This document shows, one piece after another, positions 63,879 to 64,000 of a DNA stretch of 64,000 bases. This DNA comes from Polydactylus sextarius (taxonomy: Eukaryota > Chordata > Actinopteri > Polynemidae), in assembly GCA_016801845.1 (NCBI GenBank), contig CM028919.1:15025001-15089000 (forward strand), written 5' to 3'. The position numbers and the translations under genes are program-made. The first letter of the stretch is position 1. Each line of letters starts with the position of its first letter. The notes beneath the pieces are model-generated. The model was not told the origin of the DNA and did not search any database. It saw nothing but the letters and a program-made list of their open reading frames with translations.

Positions 63879-64000
63879 CTTTGCATGGTCAGCTGATCCT
63901 CCAGTGAACTGAGAAGGTTTATAGTCCTGTGAGTTCAACACTGCAGGACTCAGATCTGTCAGTCAACACAGCAGAAACCACAACCACCATGACTCTCATC
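63879..64000 (+). promoter_or_regulatory. Light-chain V gene promoter and start of leader (runs off window)
   Basis: CTTTGCAT at 63879-63886 matches the immunoglobulin octamer ATTTGCAT at seven of eight bases, in the light-chain orientation. TTTATAG at 63918-63924 is TATA-like, about 30 bases downstream. An ATG at 63989, in good Kozak context (AACCACCATGA), begins MTLI, like many fish light-chain leaders. Only four codons are in the window, so the identity is inferred from promoter layout and the adjacent V relic. Confidence 0.5.

Noticed and set aside
63726..63941. 71-residue - strand open frame near the right end
   Set aside because: No family recognised. It overlaps the octamer/TATA promoter of the + strand V gene, which explains the region better.
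1..64000. CRISPR arrays, phage or bacterial defence systems, operons
   Set aside because: All recognised genes are spliced vertebrate genes. The short direct repeats seen are microsatellites or transposon remnants.

Overview
The window is vertebrate nuclear DNA and looks like a ray-finned (teleost) fish. Genes are split by GT-AG introns, CA/GT microsatellites are frequent, and several interspersed repeats are of teleost type. The encoded proteins are vertebrate families: MAP1S, IFI44-like, GADD45B, GNG7, DIRAS1, REEP6 and immunoglobulin light chain V. No prokaryotic operon, CRISPR array, tRNA or rRNA gene was seen.

Layout. 261-5821 (+) holds the 3' eight coding exons of a map1s gene whose 5' end lies outside the window. 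8990-17645 (+) holds two tandem interferon-induced GTPase genes of the IFI44/IFI44L type. Each has an upstream noncoding exon with an ISRE-like motif. A decayed Ty3/gypsy fragment and a nonautonomous DNA transposon separate them. 17668-20394 (+) is gadd45b with CCAAT and TATA boxes. 20.4-27.2 kb is gene-poor and repeat-rich. 27272-27638 (-) is the complete 68-residue coding sequence of gng7, with a probable 5' UTR exon and an upstream CpG-rich region. 32-40.4 kb is noncoding. 40468-41800 (-) is diras1 (198 aa), with a probable first exon at about 50.6 kb. 54591-60122 (-) is reep6 (184 aa, five coding exons). 60687-61486 is a DNA transposon copy interrupted by a LINE-type 3' tail. At the right edge are a broken light-chain V segment and, at 63989, the promoter and leader start of a second one, so the window appears to run into an immunoglobulin light-chain locus.

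Context. gadd45b, gng7, diras1 and reep6 are all neighbours on human 19p13.3 (established knowledge), so this is conserved synteny. In human, map1s lies elsewhere on 19p and IFI44/IFI44L on chromosome 1, so the left side of the window is a lineage-specific arrangement. The genes do not form one pathway: MAP1S is a microtubule/autophagy protein, IFI44-like proteins are antiviral-response GTPases, GADD45B is a stress regulator, GNG7 and DIRAS1 are signalling proteins, and REEP6 shapes endoplasmic reticulum.

No clearly new biological system was found. The most informative observations are the mosaic identity of the two ifi44-like genes (near-identical gene bodies between diverged flanks, suggesting gene conversion) and the entry into a light-chain locus. 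Exon boundaries come from reading splice signals and checking phase by hand; UTR limits are estimates.
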